Assembly (NCBI GenBank): GCA_008692225.1 | Contig: VICG01000012.1 | Coordinates: 682,001-746,000, forward strand | Length of the DNA: 64,000 nucleotides | Origin: Monilinia fructicola | Taxonomy: Eukaryota; Ascomycota; Leotiomycetes; Helotiales; Sclerotiniaceae | Reading direction: 5' to 3' | Shown here: positions 1 to 11,751 of the stretch, in pieces | Position numbering within the stretch: the first letter of the stretch is position 1 | How the letters are laid out: each line of letters opens with the position of its first letter | The notes under the pieces: generated by a model | Database searches by the model: none | Seen by the model: the letters and a program-made list of their open reading frames with translations, nothing else | What the model was told of the DNA's origin: nothing | Translations under genes and position numbers: made by a program

Positions 1-1735
1 TTGTCCTGATAGCATCCATGATGTGTGATTCTAGGTATTCTTTCTCCCACTCTGTCCATTTGTCGGCCTTTGGCTTGGAGGGAGCCGAGCTTGACCTCTT
101 TGTTGGGGCAGCAGGGAAGTCATTAGGAAGTCTTCGACGTAGAATAGCGTTTGCCCACAGATTGAGCTTTGCGACCGTGACCTTTCCGCTCGGTCCTTTC
201 TTCCAGTTTCTCCGAGTGCCCGGGTACTTGTACTCCCACTCTTGCCCGTTGTCGGCTACCAGCTTGATAGAAGCAGGAACAATCTTGCTGAAAGGATTGA
301 GCATCAAAGACGCATTTCTGGCGAGTCTGAAGGTTGTTTCATGCTTTGATCGTGTTTTAGTGGGTTGTTGGCTTAGGGGAACCGGAACCTACCAGGGAAA
401 GGGGTTAGATATCGCAGCATAGCATCAAAAATAGATGGTAACTTACAGCAGATGATTGAGAAGATTTTCCCGCTGGAGGGTCAGGAATAATTGGTCGTGG
501 ATTTGGGGCTTGCATTCTTCTAGGATTGTCGTTTTTTGTTTTCGGAAGCAATGGACGGCCACGACCTGTTTTCTTTTCAGGCTGCGGTATCGCATCAGCA
601 CATGTTTGTATGGTGAATTAAGAATAATACATACCGGAATCGAAGTACTTGAAGAACCTTGAGTAGTACTACTCGAGCCAGTAGCTGTGGGAATCGAAGA
701 TTGTAGTGCTATAAGTTCATCTCCACCCATTGCAAATTCATCTGGAGCTGGAATGTTAGACTGATGCTTACTATTCTGTTGGACGTACGAGCTATTATCA
801 GAAGTAGGGAACACAGATAGACTATTAATACTTTGTTGCAAGTTCTGGGGCGCTGGAACAGAGGTTTGTAAAGTAGTATCGTGATCTAAAGCCATGGGAA
901 GAGGTTCATAAGCAACAGAGTTTGAATGATCGACATTTTGACCAGAGACTTTTGCGGAATGTGAGCGATGGATAGGCATTGCGTTACTTCGGAGCTGCGG
1001 CTGTGAATCTATCGGAAGAACAAGATCTCTAGGAGTTCCTGAAAAACGTCTAAATGGCGTGACTTGGACAGGTAGCTGGTAAGGAGATGAATACTGCATT
1101 GAACTTGGGTGTATCACGCTTTGAAATCGATCTGAACCAAGGGCTCTAATATGGTTAGACATTGGTCGACTATTGGAAGCTTGAGAAGATGGATGTAAGT
1201 CAGATAATCCGGCTGTTTGTGTGCGCGGATCAGCCAAATGACTCTGGCTAGACACCCTGGAGTTTACACGAGTGACGGCCTGCTGCGGCTGCGGCTGCGG
1301 CTGCTGTCCACGAGGATTGAGGGGTCCTAGAAATTCGCGGAGACTCTCATAATATCTAGCATCACTAGTACGATCATGAACATCAGCCTGTTCTTGCTGT
1401 CTACTGATTCTGATAGCCTCTCGCCGTTGCTCGTGCCCGAGGGGGTCGAGGGGACCTAAGAATTCACGGAGATTGTCGGCATAGCTAGCAAGTGAGCCTC
1501 TTGGTTCTCTGCGAAGTGGTCGCGGTATCTGCTGGATGTTTAACGTTTGACGGCGTTGGCTTCCGATTAGTCCACCACGTGGATGGATTCTTTCTCTCCT
1601 AGGAAGCGCTGTAGTAACTTGAAGCTCGGGTGATCCTGACTCACTTCTTTCAATGGAGGGTATAGGATCATCAGGATCTAGATCGAACTGGGGAGTCATC
1701 GGCTCCTGCTTAATAGGCTTTTTACCTTCCATCAT
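1..1735 (-). CDS. Family member A: Q/S-rich protein with AT-hook and SANT-like C-terminus (3' part cut by window edge)
   Basis: Unrecognised protein. The reading frame is clean over three exons: 1735-635, 581-447 and 388 to the left edge, with introns of 53 nt (GTATGT...CAG) and 58 nt (GTAAGT...TAG), both phase 0. ATG at 1735 (or the next codon) is the first in frame. Residues 1-360 are low complexity, rich in S, Q and P, with two copies of an L-R-E-F-L-G-P-L motif about 45 residues apart. Exon 2 carries GRGRP, an AT-hook core. Exon 3 contains a KLNLWAN segment and then KWTEWEKEYLESHIMDAI, which parallels the 'ALN+AR' and 'PW+xxEK+xL' segments of the genes at 6.3-8.0 and 15.7-18.1 kb. This suggests a nuclear DNA- or chromatin-associated protein, but that is inference. 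No frameshift seen. Confidence 0.72.
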
Positions 1736-4700
1736 ACGGATAGTTACAGTAAAAATAGTCGAATAATGGGTGAAACCTCAGTGTAAAATCTTATATTGTT
1801 GAGAAGTTGTAGAAGTCAAAAGAAAGGTATTAAATACGAGAATTAACTTCTGAGATCGTTTGAAATGATGTTTATGTGAACTGTTGGTGGGAAGAAACTT
1901 CTGACAGAGAAATTTCTGTTTAGCCTTAAATAGGTAGAAGCTAAGGGTTTTAAAATTACATTCTTGTGGTTATCAGAGAGTTTAAGTGCGGCGTTGAAAT
2001 TTTGTCGTGTTTGATTGGATGAGCTCGTCGTACGAGGCCGCTTGTGAGGCTAATGATGCTGCTTATACTACGCAAGGTTACAGTACCATAGATAGCTGTT
2101 GTATAGAAGGCTAGCATCCTTCAAGTATGTTTATAGCTCAAGATTGTTGCATCTAGCTGTTTCCGTTCTATCTTATGGCTGAAAACTGTGTTTCGATTCG
2201 ATCCGAGCCTTTTCATGTTTCATCTCTTATTCTTCTTCTACTTTAAGACTATTCATAAGGCTATAGGACTGAAACACAGTCTTAGGTAAGTCTTTTGCCG
2301 GGCATTCAGTTCTAAACTCGGTTGAGCATCATCCAAAGTGGCTAGCGGTATAGCCTTACTAAACATCATTCTTGCGGGGTCTTGAAGTCATATGGAAGAG
2401 GACTGGAGGCCTAGACCACGGCCGCAGGAAAAGTATAGGTAGATAATTGATGCAGAAAGTTAGCACATCCTTTGAGACTACAAAGAAACCCAAGCTCTGC
2501 AACTGCGAAACTGGTAGCTGCTCGAGTTTCTGTAGCCTCAGAAGACAGAACAGTATCTAGGAGAAGGTATTAATAGGCTGTAATAGATTAAGGATCGGGC
2601 GACCAGTTCGCGCATGTGTTCCAGGCAGAATAGATTACAAGCCTTTTAGATCACATTCGCCTTTATCATCTAGATGCATGGCAGGTAATAGCAGCCCCTG
2701 CTGAAGATATTGAAGGCCCCTCTCTTCTATGTTCTATATGCCTTCCTATGCACTGACTCCCGGCTTCTCCTTGTTTGACTTTCGGTTATAAGGTTTTAAA
2801 TGGCCAAATAGTAAAAATAGCACTTTCGCTTTATATGAAATTACTACTTCATGTTCCACTTGCATGCTAACTTGAATGGTTCCAGAAATCTAGGTCGCCA
2901 CTTTGTTTCCTTTTTCCTAATCATGAGACCCTGGACATTAAGGATAACCTATTGTCATTCTACGCCGCTAGTCTCATTAGTTTTCACAGGAATCACACTT
3001 TCATGGGCTCAGTTCAACACTATCCGTTCAATTAGCCAAATAGACAATCTTTCGCATCAGGAGACATTGTAGGTTATAGAGGCAAATCCGAAGAAGAATG
3101 CAGATTCTGCTACATGATCGAGGTTAAATTGAGTTAGATTTCTGAAGTTGAGGATTGAGAGTATTAAGGTTATATCTCAAACGGCTTCATCGTCATATCT
3201 ATTCCGGGATTCTATGTAGTTATCGGTTCTCAGAGAGAGGAAGTTATGGCGTCCATCATACATCTTCAAGTTGACCAGCATTTGCGCGATTAGATAGGTT
3301 CGTAAGGGTAGTGATGAAAAGGACACATTTTTCTACTGCAGAGTCTCTGATATATAGTCAATGTCCTGTAAAATCATTTATTTGACGGCGATGATCTAAT
3401 CTTAAACTTTCCCTTGAACAAGTTTCCATATTCTCATTTTGCAGTATGTTACCCCTTTTGCTTACCGAGTGGGGGCAAGTGTGCAAGTATTCTCATTTCT
3501 ATTCGAGATCTTGCGCCAAGATATTGCTAGAAACTTCATTAAATCGATTATACAATGGCAGAGACATTGGGATTGGGTTCTAGCACAACCTTCCCCTCCT
3601 CCCCCTTCCCGCGCCTCCCTTCTCGCCTCCCCTTTTCTACCAACACTTTGACTCTTCAGTCCACCTGAATGTTCAATCATACTTCGTTTATCTATAGGCT
3701 TGATCTAAGGCATTATGCAGGAAGCATGAGTGTTAGCACCATATTCTGCTGGTCATCATATCCCCCCTTTATTGACCGAGGCCATGTGACATTTGAGATC
3801 TGGGTTCCAATAACGCATACCGTGTTCTGCTTTGGTGACTGAAATGCAAGTTTATAGTCTCCGTATCATTCATGTAGGATTAATATTCTCAGGGGCGACT
3901 TTATGTTCCACATTCATCGCCCTTCCGCCTTTCTCATCCCTCCCTCCCCCCCTATTATTTTTCGAATACACCTTGTGCAAATTTCTTTTATTCCATCTTC
4001 ATATCGATATCCAAACATAAATCTCCAAACATATGTGGCGCTTTTATGAACCCTGTTATACCCAGATTTGTATGTTTCTCCTTCCTTATTCTCGGAATCC
4101 ATGCGAATGTATGATCATCTAGAAAGAAACATTTGTATACTTTGGATCCCATTGTTCCTACTGTGTCCTAGGTTACCCCATTTCCTCTGTTGTGACCAGC
4201 CCCGCTGATACTTCTACTCCACATGTCTGACAAAAATTCTTCCCTGTGTATATTTTGTGTCGTAGAGGTTTGGTTTGATTGGTTGTTGAGAAGTATCGGA
4301 ATATGATTTCGGATAGAGGGATATCGGGTATAGAAATCATCGAGTGGAGAGGCTTGATCAAAGGAGGAACTTTCGGTATAGAATTTGTTATATTGTTGTT
4401 AGACTACAGAAAACTCGTAAGTTAGCTTATAAGCAAGATCGGATAGCCCAGAAAAATCATCCTCACTGGGAAATGGAATGATACCGACAAACCTGTAGTC
4501 TCAAACACTTATCAGCAATAAACAAGAACCAAGCAGTGCATTACCATTGGTAAACTACCAGATGACACAAAGCTATATCTGCAACATACGTCTCATAACA
4601 TACGCTAAAAATCCGAGACAAGTTACTTTCCCATAAAGAACAAACTCGATGAAGAGCTTGATAGGTAAAAGTTCAAAAGACACACACCTCATAATGTAGT

Positions 4701-5770
4701 TGTAGTCAAAGTTGAGAACTGATTGTCATAGACAACGCTTTCAAGTTCTTAGATTGAGGAGAACTTTGCAAGAGTCCACAAACAAAGCAGAGGAGCTGAA
4801 GCAATAGATCAGACAATCATGAGAGATGAAGAGGGAAAAGAAAATTCCATATACTTTGTTGTTTGTATAACCATACAAGTGGTTGCAAGAAAGTCTTGTC
4901 AAATAAAAGCCTACCTAGGTAACCACCGATATCAAAACATCAACACCCCAATCATCTCCGCCTCGTCGACAAGGCTCCCTCATTCACTAATCTCATCTGA
5001 TGACTATAAAGTTCTCTCTATCCAATAGAAAATCATACCCTTCCTCAAGTCCATCCAAGCAAGCCCAATCCAGCTCCAATCTCGGCCCACAGTAGACTGG
5101 AAAATTTCACCATCAAAAACTGACCAGACAGCAGTGAAGACTTTTTTATCCCGACCATTTGATTCATATTCTTAGAGAAGTATTTGAGAACCCACAGTTC
5201 GAAACTTTTCTTTTAAAGGGGAATGATTTTACCTGCAGAATTTACAAAAAGGAACCTAGTCTCAACACACTTCAACACACAACCTCACACTCCTGCTACT
5301 TGCTCTTTTGTCTCACTTATTAATTTCGGCATTCAAAGAACACCAGAAAGTTCAGTCTTCAAGGCATCTTGCGGCTATCTTGCTTCTTGCTAGATCCTTT
5401 TAGTTTCACGCCCCTCCTCGATCTTTACCAGTACCCATTCCATTACCTTGTGAAACCTGACTACCAGACCAACAAGATATCTTATTCTTCCACAAACTGT
5501 TACCTCTAAAGGAGTTGAGTTTGCATTTAGGACCCCATATACATATCTAGAAGTGTTGGAGACAACTTCTGGCTTAGAAAAGATAGGTGCAGTAAGACAA
5601 GCGCTTTTATTGTTTCATACCTGTTAGTTTCAGCGTGCTAATCATGTTTCTTTGCATCTAGTTTAGCACAACAAAATATAGCGCTTTGCATTCCTTTCTT
5701 CCTTTGCTTTGGGAAATACAACGCTTTCTCAATCCACGTTCCCAATAATCTGATTGGAGAACCGATACAC
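1736..5770. other. Gene-free spacer, about 4 kb
   Basis: Only short open frames of 60-75 codons on both strands, without homology I recognise, splice-supported extension or codon bias. One copy of the palindrome TACCTAGGTA lies at 4912-4921. The stretch just upstream of 1735 should hold the promoter of the leftmost gene, but I see no clear element. Confidence 0.5.
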
Positions 5771-6016
5771 TCATATTATCTCTTCGCGTAGTGGTATTTC
5801 ACAAAATGGTATGTTCAACGTTCCATGTGCATATCTCCCAGACCATTCTATTCCACAAGACTTCGTGGCTTTTCCCCATCCACAATATGGCTTTTGGCAA
5901 ATCAAATTATAATGAATGTCTTCGGTGTATGGTGTTTGCCTCGGCATATTCCCATACTTATCCGCTTCGGAAGTCTGATCTGTTATTTGACTGCCATATT
6001 CATCTGAACACGCCAT
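5771..6016 (-). CDS. Possible small Cys/Trp-containing protein or gene fragment
   Basis: An 81-codon frame on the minus strand with a compositionally protein-like segment (YNLICQKPYCGWGKATKSCG) holding three of its cysteines within 16 residues. There is no signal peptide, and I cannot place it in a family. A 115-codon frame overlaps it on the other strand, so strand assignment is not secure. It could be a degraded exon. It lies about 300 bp upstream of the plus-strand family gene and could be unrelated to it. Confidence 0.2.
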   Translation of the reverse strand: MACSDEYGSQITDQTSEADKYGNMPRQTPYTEDIHYNLICQKPYCGWGKATKSCGIEWSGRYAHGTLNIPFCEIPLREEII

Positions 6017-6300
6017 ACAGCCATGCTCCTATCCACCTTGTTTTCTTTGATCTGCTTCATCAAGGAGTCATCGCCCCTATGCAATCATATCTTTATTTTC
6101 CTCTATCGTTAGATGGCTTTGCGGTTGCTCTCTTGTAGTGACCCCCACATTTAACTCTACTCACCTCTAACGCCCAAATCATCATTCCTGAAAGTGCCAG
6201 CACAACCCCCAAAAAAAGATTTAACCGAGATCAAACTATATGCAATAAATTGATTGTCAGCACGGTAATATTTCTCACTGGTAAATACTAACTTATAACA

Positions 6301-6303
6301 CAG
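6301..6303 (+). other. 3' splice site with TACTAAC branch box
   Basis: TACTAAC at 6286-6292 followed 8 nt later by CAG is a near-ideal fungal branch site and acceptor. The frame downstream is coding by comparison with its paralogue, and the frame upstream hits TAA at 6289, so an intron must end here. The matching donor was not found with confidence. Confidence 0.5.
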
Positions 6304-8043
6304 GCAGGAAATCAACCAAGGCAACTCACAAAACCATATCCTGAGCCTGGCGCACCATGCCGCGCCGATGACATCACAAATCATACGATTGGAGAATACT
6401 GCGTCATCTGCACAAGGATAAAGATGCCGTGGGGTGGCTTTTTACCTATTGCTCGATATCAAAATCTGCCTGTATCTGTGGGACATAAAGGTACAATCCT
6501 GCAAGCAGTTCATGTTGATAATCCTCGCGAGATAACTTTGTTGGCCATGGCCACATGGGCAATCATGACCAAGCAATGGAAAAATGCTCTCATGATGAAC
6601 AGGAGTATTGAGCGGGTACGGATAAAGACTGCAGCGCATGCCCTGGCGGAGGTCGCTTATATAGCTGCAGAAAACCCCGAGTTTGCTGATCTGAAATGGT
6701 GGGACATACTGCAAGAGGCTCTAAAAGATCCTACGTTAACGATAGTTGCCTACAAGTCTCGCATTTGTGGGCCTGTGCCAAGTCAAGAATTACCAAAGGC
6801 AGAATCAAAAGGCAGCATGAAAAGTCGCAAGTCAATCATTCTACCCGATGAAGATGAGGAGCAAGAGCAGGATGACGAGGATCTTGGTTATGATGATTAT
6901 GATAATATTTCTGAAGGCAAGAAACTCTTGTTCCTTAGTCGCGATGAAGTCGACGAAGACGATCAAGATGAAATTGCAGGTTTGAAAAAAGAGCGTCAGG
7001 TGTCGCGTTGGCAATTTGCTCCTGGACAAGATTTGGATCCTGCTTATTGGGCTACCCCAGATACTTCGAAGTTCTTCATGGTCCGACAGCTTCGAAAGAA
7101 TCCAGGCAAAATCAATGTCCGGGAATACCCGCATATAGCTGGTTTTGACTGGAATGATAAGGAGGCCGTCCAAGCTTTGAACAGGGGCCGAAATCAAATC
7201 ATTCTCCGGACTAACGGTCCAAAAACAATACCTAGATTGCCTTGGTCACAGAAGGAGAGGGAATTGTTGCGTCATCAAGTTATCCTCGGCCTCAAAAACG
7301 GCGTAAGTTTTCACCCCTTGACCCCTTTATCGGTTAACAAAATCTGCGAATATTTGCTGACCCTCCGATAATAGTACACGAAAAGTAACATGCCATGGGA
7401 TCAAATTGCTCACAATGTAAATGTGGACCTAGAAAGGGTCACTCAAAGAAAAGGCTCTCTCCTCGCCCGAACAAGTAAATGGAATTCCAACACAAAACGA
7501 GAAGATTTCCAAACGAAGAGACACCTCACCATGCAAAAGGACCGTACTGGTTCTGACCGTAATTCAAGCGGTTGCATGAACCAAGCTACAAAATTTGGTG
7601 ACCTCGACGCATTACTTCGAAATAGCGTAGAACAAGCTAGGAAGCGCAAGCCCTTGGACGAAATGATTAAAATGGTTAGTGCACATCAAAGTTTTGATGC
7701 CTTTCCTAGGGCTTTACCCATTCCATCGACCACCAAATCCGCCAAATTGCAAGCAGAGAGCAATGAAGGATCATCTAGCACACAGGCTGCCAATAAAACG
7801 CAGGCGGAGGACAGTGGAAGATCTTCTACCATACAAGCTGTTGAAATGCAGATAGAGTGTAGGGGAAGATTATCTGGCGATGAAACTTCTTCCATTCAAA
7901 GTGATAAAATGCAGACCGACAGGACTGATGGATCTTCGGACGATCAACCACTCATGAAGCGTAGGCAGTCTTACCATGCTGCTAATATTTCGTCAGCCAA
8001 CGAACCTCTCGTGAAACGCAGAAAATCAGAGCATGGTCAATAA
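6304..8043 (+). CDS. Family member B: long form with putative zinc cluster, MPWG domain, GFDW box and SANT-like helices
   Basis: Unrecognised protein. Exons 6304-7302 and 7375-8043 join in phase 0 across a 72-nt intron (GTAAGT...TAG). The frame is open upstream of the first ATG (6424) to a CAG acceptor at 6301-6303 preceded by TACTAAC, so at least one 5' exon is missing; from ATG 6424 the product is 515 aa. The upstream stretch has C-x7-H-x5-C-x2-C directly before MPWG, as in the gene at 15.7-18.1 kb. From MPWG: a helical domain (1-110) ending in ALKDPTLT, an acidic linker (140-200), PDTSKFFMVRQ, GFDWN at residue 240, ALNRGR, then LPWSQKERELL and, across the intron, MPWDQIA, resembling the first two helices of a Myb/SANT fold. 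The C-terminus is polar with KRR(Q/K)S repeats that could serve nuclear import. Role unknown. Confidence 0.75.
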
Positions 8044-9703
8044 GTATGGACAATCAGTACGAAAAAGGCTTGCAACTTCTCGTTTGATCATATCCCTATT
8101 TTATGTTGATATATTCGCCGCTTTTGTGACTTGTTCAATACGAGCCATCTGACACTGAAATTCTCCACCAGTTTTACACAACAGCCTGTGTTGCGCGGCC
8201 TGGAGTTTTTAGTTCTTTTGTTTATGCGATTTTCGTTATTGCAAGATAGGAGGAATTGAATGGAGTGTCATGAGAGATTGGTCAGAGATGTCTGGTTGTA
8301 CGGATCGTTTGGAGCCGGTCAGAGTACCAGTATACGTAGAGATAATTACCTGCATTATCGTTCGTTGATGCTCTGGTTTCTTCTTTTCTTTTGCGAGACT
8401 GAACCGCTTTCATTACCGTAGATATTTAATGATTCTGTCCTACTAGTATATAATGATGTGGTTTATGTGTTCTTATAGAATAAAATATTTTTGATTTGAA
8501 CATGAGGTTCATTCATATGGAACTGAAGAGGCACGTGAGAGGAAATGAGCAAACTTACGCGTGACTCAGCATGCTCGTTAGTTTAGTTACTTTCCCGACC
8601 TTCAACCGGAACGTGATACCTTTATATTTTTCTACGTTGAGATGCCATCCCATTCTGATATCGATAATGTGGTTAGACTTTGTCTATAACTACTGTACTC
8701 TTTGAATCTAAGAAAAAAGGAGCAAAAAATTCTCGCAAATCTAATGTCATTGGCAACTTGTGGATTGCGTGCAATAGGTCACATGATCCTCATATAAAAC
8801 TACTGGGTACCTGGGCTACCAAGCCTTAGAGATAATCAGGGTCCACGACACTTTGACCACATCACCTTAGCCTTAGACACTCGGAGAAAGGATGCAAGGG
8901 AGAAGTTTTGAAGTTCTAGACTCTTAGCAATTTTAAAACCTTCGAATAGTCCTGAAGAATGAGTCTTGAAAAAGCCACATTCAGCCGCAATCTTCAATTT
9001 TGGTTAACACTCACGATTCTATCCACTTCTCTTTATTCTGTCTGCTTGGAACTATCAAAGCTAGAGACTCGGTTGGAAATAATGAAGTTTTTGACATGAT
9101 TAAGTCTGCGCTTCTCCTGGGCTTCTCCTATTCTTTTCCTTGGCTTCCCCGTCCGAGGTCTCGAGAGTCGAGGCTAAGAATGAAGGGTTGACACGCGGGA
9201 TAGGGTAACTAAGTAAGTGAAGCTTTGTCTATTCGATCCACAGCAATGTGTTGTCCGTATGTCATCCTGCTGAGAGAGTTGGGGAAAGAGGGAGAATCGA
9301 GAATACATGGAGCTGTGCAAAGAGTATAATTTCGTATGTATTATCACGGTCAAGTTTATGAATATTATTAATCTACTATACTGCATTGGTTATGGGCAAT
9401 TTGTTTCTACATTTTTATACTTGTTACCTCGTGTCATGAGAACGCGGCTCGACATGGCTCAATCCACAGTCAATTTACTCCCCTCTTCATGAAAAGTGCT
9501 CAGACAATACTAAGTAGTATGAGATTTTAATTTCAATTCAAGGATTTTCGTCCGCACCAAAGGGTAGAGCTGAGCTAAATTCTTCATATTGGTATTGAAT
9601 ACAAAAAGCGCCTTATTCCGCCATGATTATCCATTGCGCTTGCTTCAACCAGTCACTCATTTCCACTTCATTCTTTCAGTGAGATACTTTTTTTTTCCTC
9701 AAT
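8044..9703. other. Spacer, no gene seen
   Basis: AT-rich sequence with open frames of at most 70 codons on either strand, none with recognisable similarity. The last 100 bp should include the promoter of the secreted-protein gene; a poly-T stretch sits at 9689-9696 just before its ATG. Confidence 0.5.
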
Positions 9704-10960
9704 ATGAGAGTTTTAGTCGTTCTTTCAGCATTAGCACAGCTAAGTCAGGCTGTTGCTGTCGTCCCTCGGTTAGCCATTAGTCCATTCGAATTGACTGTTA
9801 CCTCAACCTACGCAAGCACCTTGACGAACACCATTACGACCGCATATCCAATAATCACAACCGCAACAACATGCAGCGTTGAAAGCACGGCAGGGACAAT
9901 TTGCTCAAGCGGTGGCGCTGTCTATTCCTTAGCCGGAGGCAATTATTATTCGAAGCAATGTTCCGCATCACTCACTGGCGGAACTGTCATTCGTGCCTAC
10001 GTTAACCCGGATATGTCTATTTGTGCCTCCATTTGCAATGCACTCAACAATTTACACACTGCTGCTAGTTCATGTAACGGAATGGTCTTTACCAAAATCG
10101 GTGCACTCGTCCAATGCTTTGTGTACAATGGAGCTGTCACTTCAGTTCCAGGTTCCTCAAGTTTATGGGAGATTCAGCAGTTCACAAGCAATCCCTGTAT
10201 CGCCACGATTACTTCTTCATCAACCGACACATCATACGAGACAATAACATCTACATATCAGGTTGTTTATACTTCGACAATAACTCCATCCGCGGCAGCT
10301 ACGACCTCGGTTGCAATCCCTTCAGCATCAGCAACGGGCATCTCTTCGAATGTTTCATCTGCGGCACCTACAATCCCTATAGCAGTAACGAGCTTCTCGG
10401 TTATTTCATCCGCAGCCCCAACCCCAACAAGACTCTCCTCTTCATCTACCGCCGCAAATGTTTCCTTGCCAGTTGAATCTAGTTCAAGTGTCAGGGCTAA
10501 TTCTTCTGACGCCGTGTCGACTACATTCCAAAACACGACTAGCGCAGCACCAACCACGATGCTGTCCGTCACTGCAGCTACCGACTCATCCCTCCCTGTT
10601 GCTCCCAGTTCCAACACCAATACTAGTTCTCCCGCCCCAGTTTCCACCATTCTCTTTCAAAACACCACTTCTGCCGCAGCACCAACATCCTTTTTGTCCG
10701 CGGCAGCTTCGAGTACCACTGCAAGTTCCCGCTTTCCCATTGGAATATCTGCAAATACTTCAATCATTCTATCTACAGGATTCCCGGGTTTTACGTCATC
10801 AACTACCATCAGTTCAGCTGTGATTACATCGTCGAGTATTCCAGATCATGAGGATGATGCTGAGGATGACGATAACGATGAGGATGACGACGATGACGAT
10901 GAGGATGACGATGAGGATGACGATGACGATGATGATGAATGTTATTATGAAGATCCTTAG
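9704..10960 (+). CDS. Secreted mucin-like protein with Cys-rich N-domain and poly-Asp/Glu tail
   Basis: Single-exon gene, 418 aa. Residues 1-18 form a signal peptide (MRVLVVLSALAQLSQAVA). Residues about 55-165 hold seven or more cysteines in a compact domain with YYSKQC and ICASICNAL, reminiscent of fungal PAN/apple-like extracellular modules; that assignment is tentative. Residues about 170-385 are a Ser/Thr/Ala/Pro-rich stalk with many N-x-S/T sites, typical of heavily O-glycosylated wall or surface proteins. The tail (about 388-413) is almost pure Asp/Glu, encoded by GATGAC repeats, and ends CYYEDP. There is no hydrophobic C-terminus, so no GPI anchor or membrane segment is evident. A cell-wall or extracellular role is inferred. 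The frame is intact. Confidence 0.78.
   Translation: MRVLVVLSALAQLSQAVAVVPRLAISPFELTVTSTYASTLTNTITTAYPIITTATTCSVESTAGTICSSGGAVYSLAGGNYYSKQCSASLTGGTVIRAYVNPDMSICASICNALNNLHTAASSCNGMVFTKIGALVQCFVYNGAVTSVPGSSSLWEIQQFTSNPCIATITSSSTDTSYETITSTYQVVYTSTITPSAAATTSVAIPSASATGISSNVSSAAPTIPIAVTSFSVISSAAPTPTRLSSSSTAANVSLPVESSSSVRANSSDAVSTTFQNTTSAAPTTMLSVTAATDSSLPVAPSSNTNTSSPAPVSTILFQNTTSAAAPTSFLSAAASSTTASSRFPIGISANTSIILSTGFPGFTSSTTISSAVITSSSIPDHEDDAEDDDNDEDDDDDDEDDDEDDDDDDDECYYEDP
10840..10940 (+). repeat. GAT/GAC trinucleotide tract inside a coding region
   Basis: Irregular GATGAC/GATGAG repeats encoding the acidic tail of the secreted protein. In-frame trinucleotide units allow length change without frameshift. 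Confidence 0.8.
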
Positions 10961-11221
10961 TAGATAACGGTGAGAGACCAGGGACTGGCCCTTGCCTATA
11001 TATTAAAATAGATGGACGAATAATACTTAATAACATTCGGTGAAGGTAATGGGATGACAAGCTTGAGTGATGAAATGAAGATTAATAATATGTTCCTTGT
11101 AAATACTTGATATATAATTCCAAGCCTTTAGACACTTCTTTCTTGTGGCCAATCTGACTGGCCATAGATATAGGCAGCCATAAGTCCACATCCTAACATT
11201 CTCCATTCAAAGTTCTTTGCC

Positions 11222-11751
11222 TTGTTGAACAATGCAATTGCCATAATTGATGGGTTCCGCCATCAATGGCAATACACGAAAAGACCCGCAGATCCGAAAT
11301 CTATATTCCGCTCCTTCCACAAGCCGCTTTTGGCCCCAACATCATCACCTTCATGGATATCCTCTCAATCACACTGCTTAGTTTGCTGCTTCGTGTTGGG
11401 GTGGACGAGCTGCCTATCTTGCCGCTGTATTGTGACCTGGATGATGCTCTGATCTAGTATGTATAAACAGCCATCTAATCCAATATTCAGGCACTACATA
11501 GATTCCATAGGTTCGAACCATTGGAGCTGGACTTTGGTATTTCTATTGCCTTTTTTTTTAACTCAAGGGGCGTAAGAGTAGTTGAGCTTGACTTTAAGGA
11601 ATTGGCAAGATTTGCAAGGGCAAAGAACGCCACGTTCAGGACATCCAGCGAATATGTTCTTGAGAAAGCAGCAACGGCAAAGGATAATCCGGATTATGTG
11701 TTTGTGGCCGTTCGTGAGACTTTTCTACGCACCAGTTTATCCAAAGCGTGA
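11222..11751 (+). pseudogene. Possible broken small gene
   Basis: Two protein-like frames lie in tandem: 11266-11457, with a hydrophobic stretch (MDILSITLLSLLLRVGVDEL), and 11521-11751, a soluble segment with VVELDFKELARFARAKN. A GTATGT at 11459 and AG sites near 11510 look like an intron, but no join I tried keeps the frame open. It may be a degraded gene or a real gene with base errors. No family recognised. Confidence 0.2.

Noticed and set aside
10824..11060. Minus-strand His/Arg-rich frame
   Set aside because: Antisense of the GAT/GAC tract in the secreted-protein gene.
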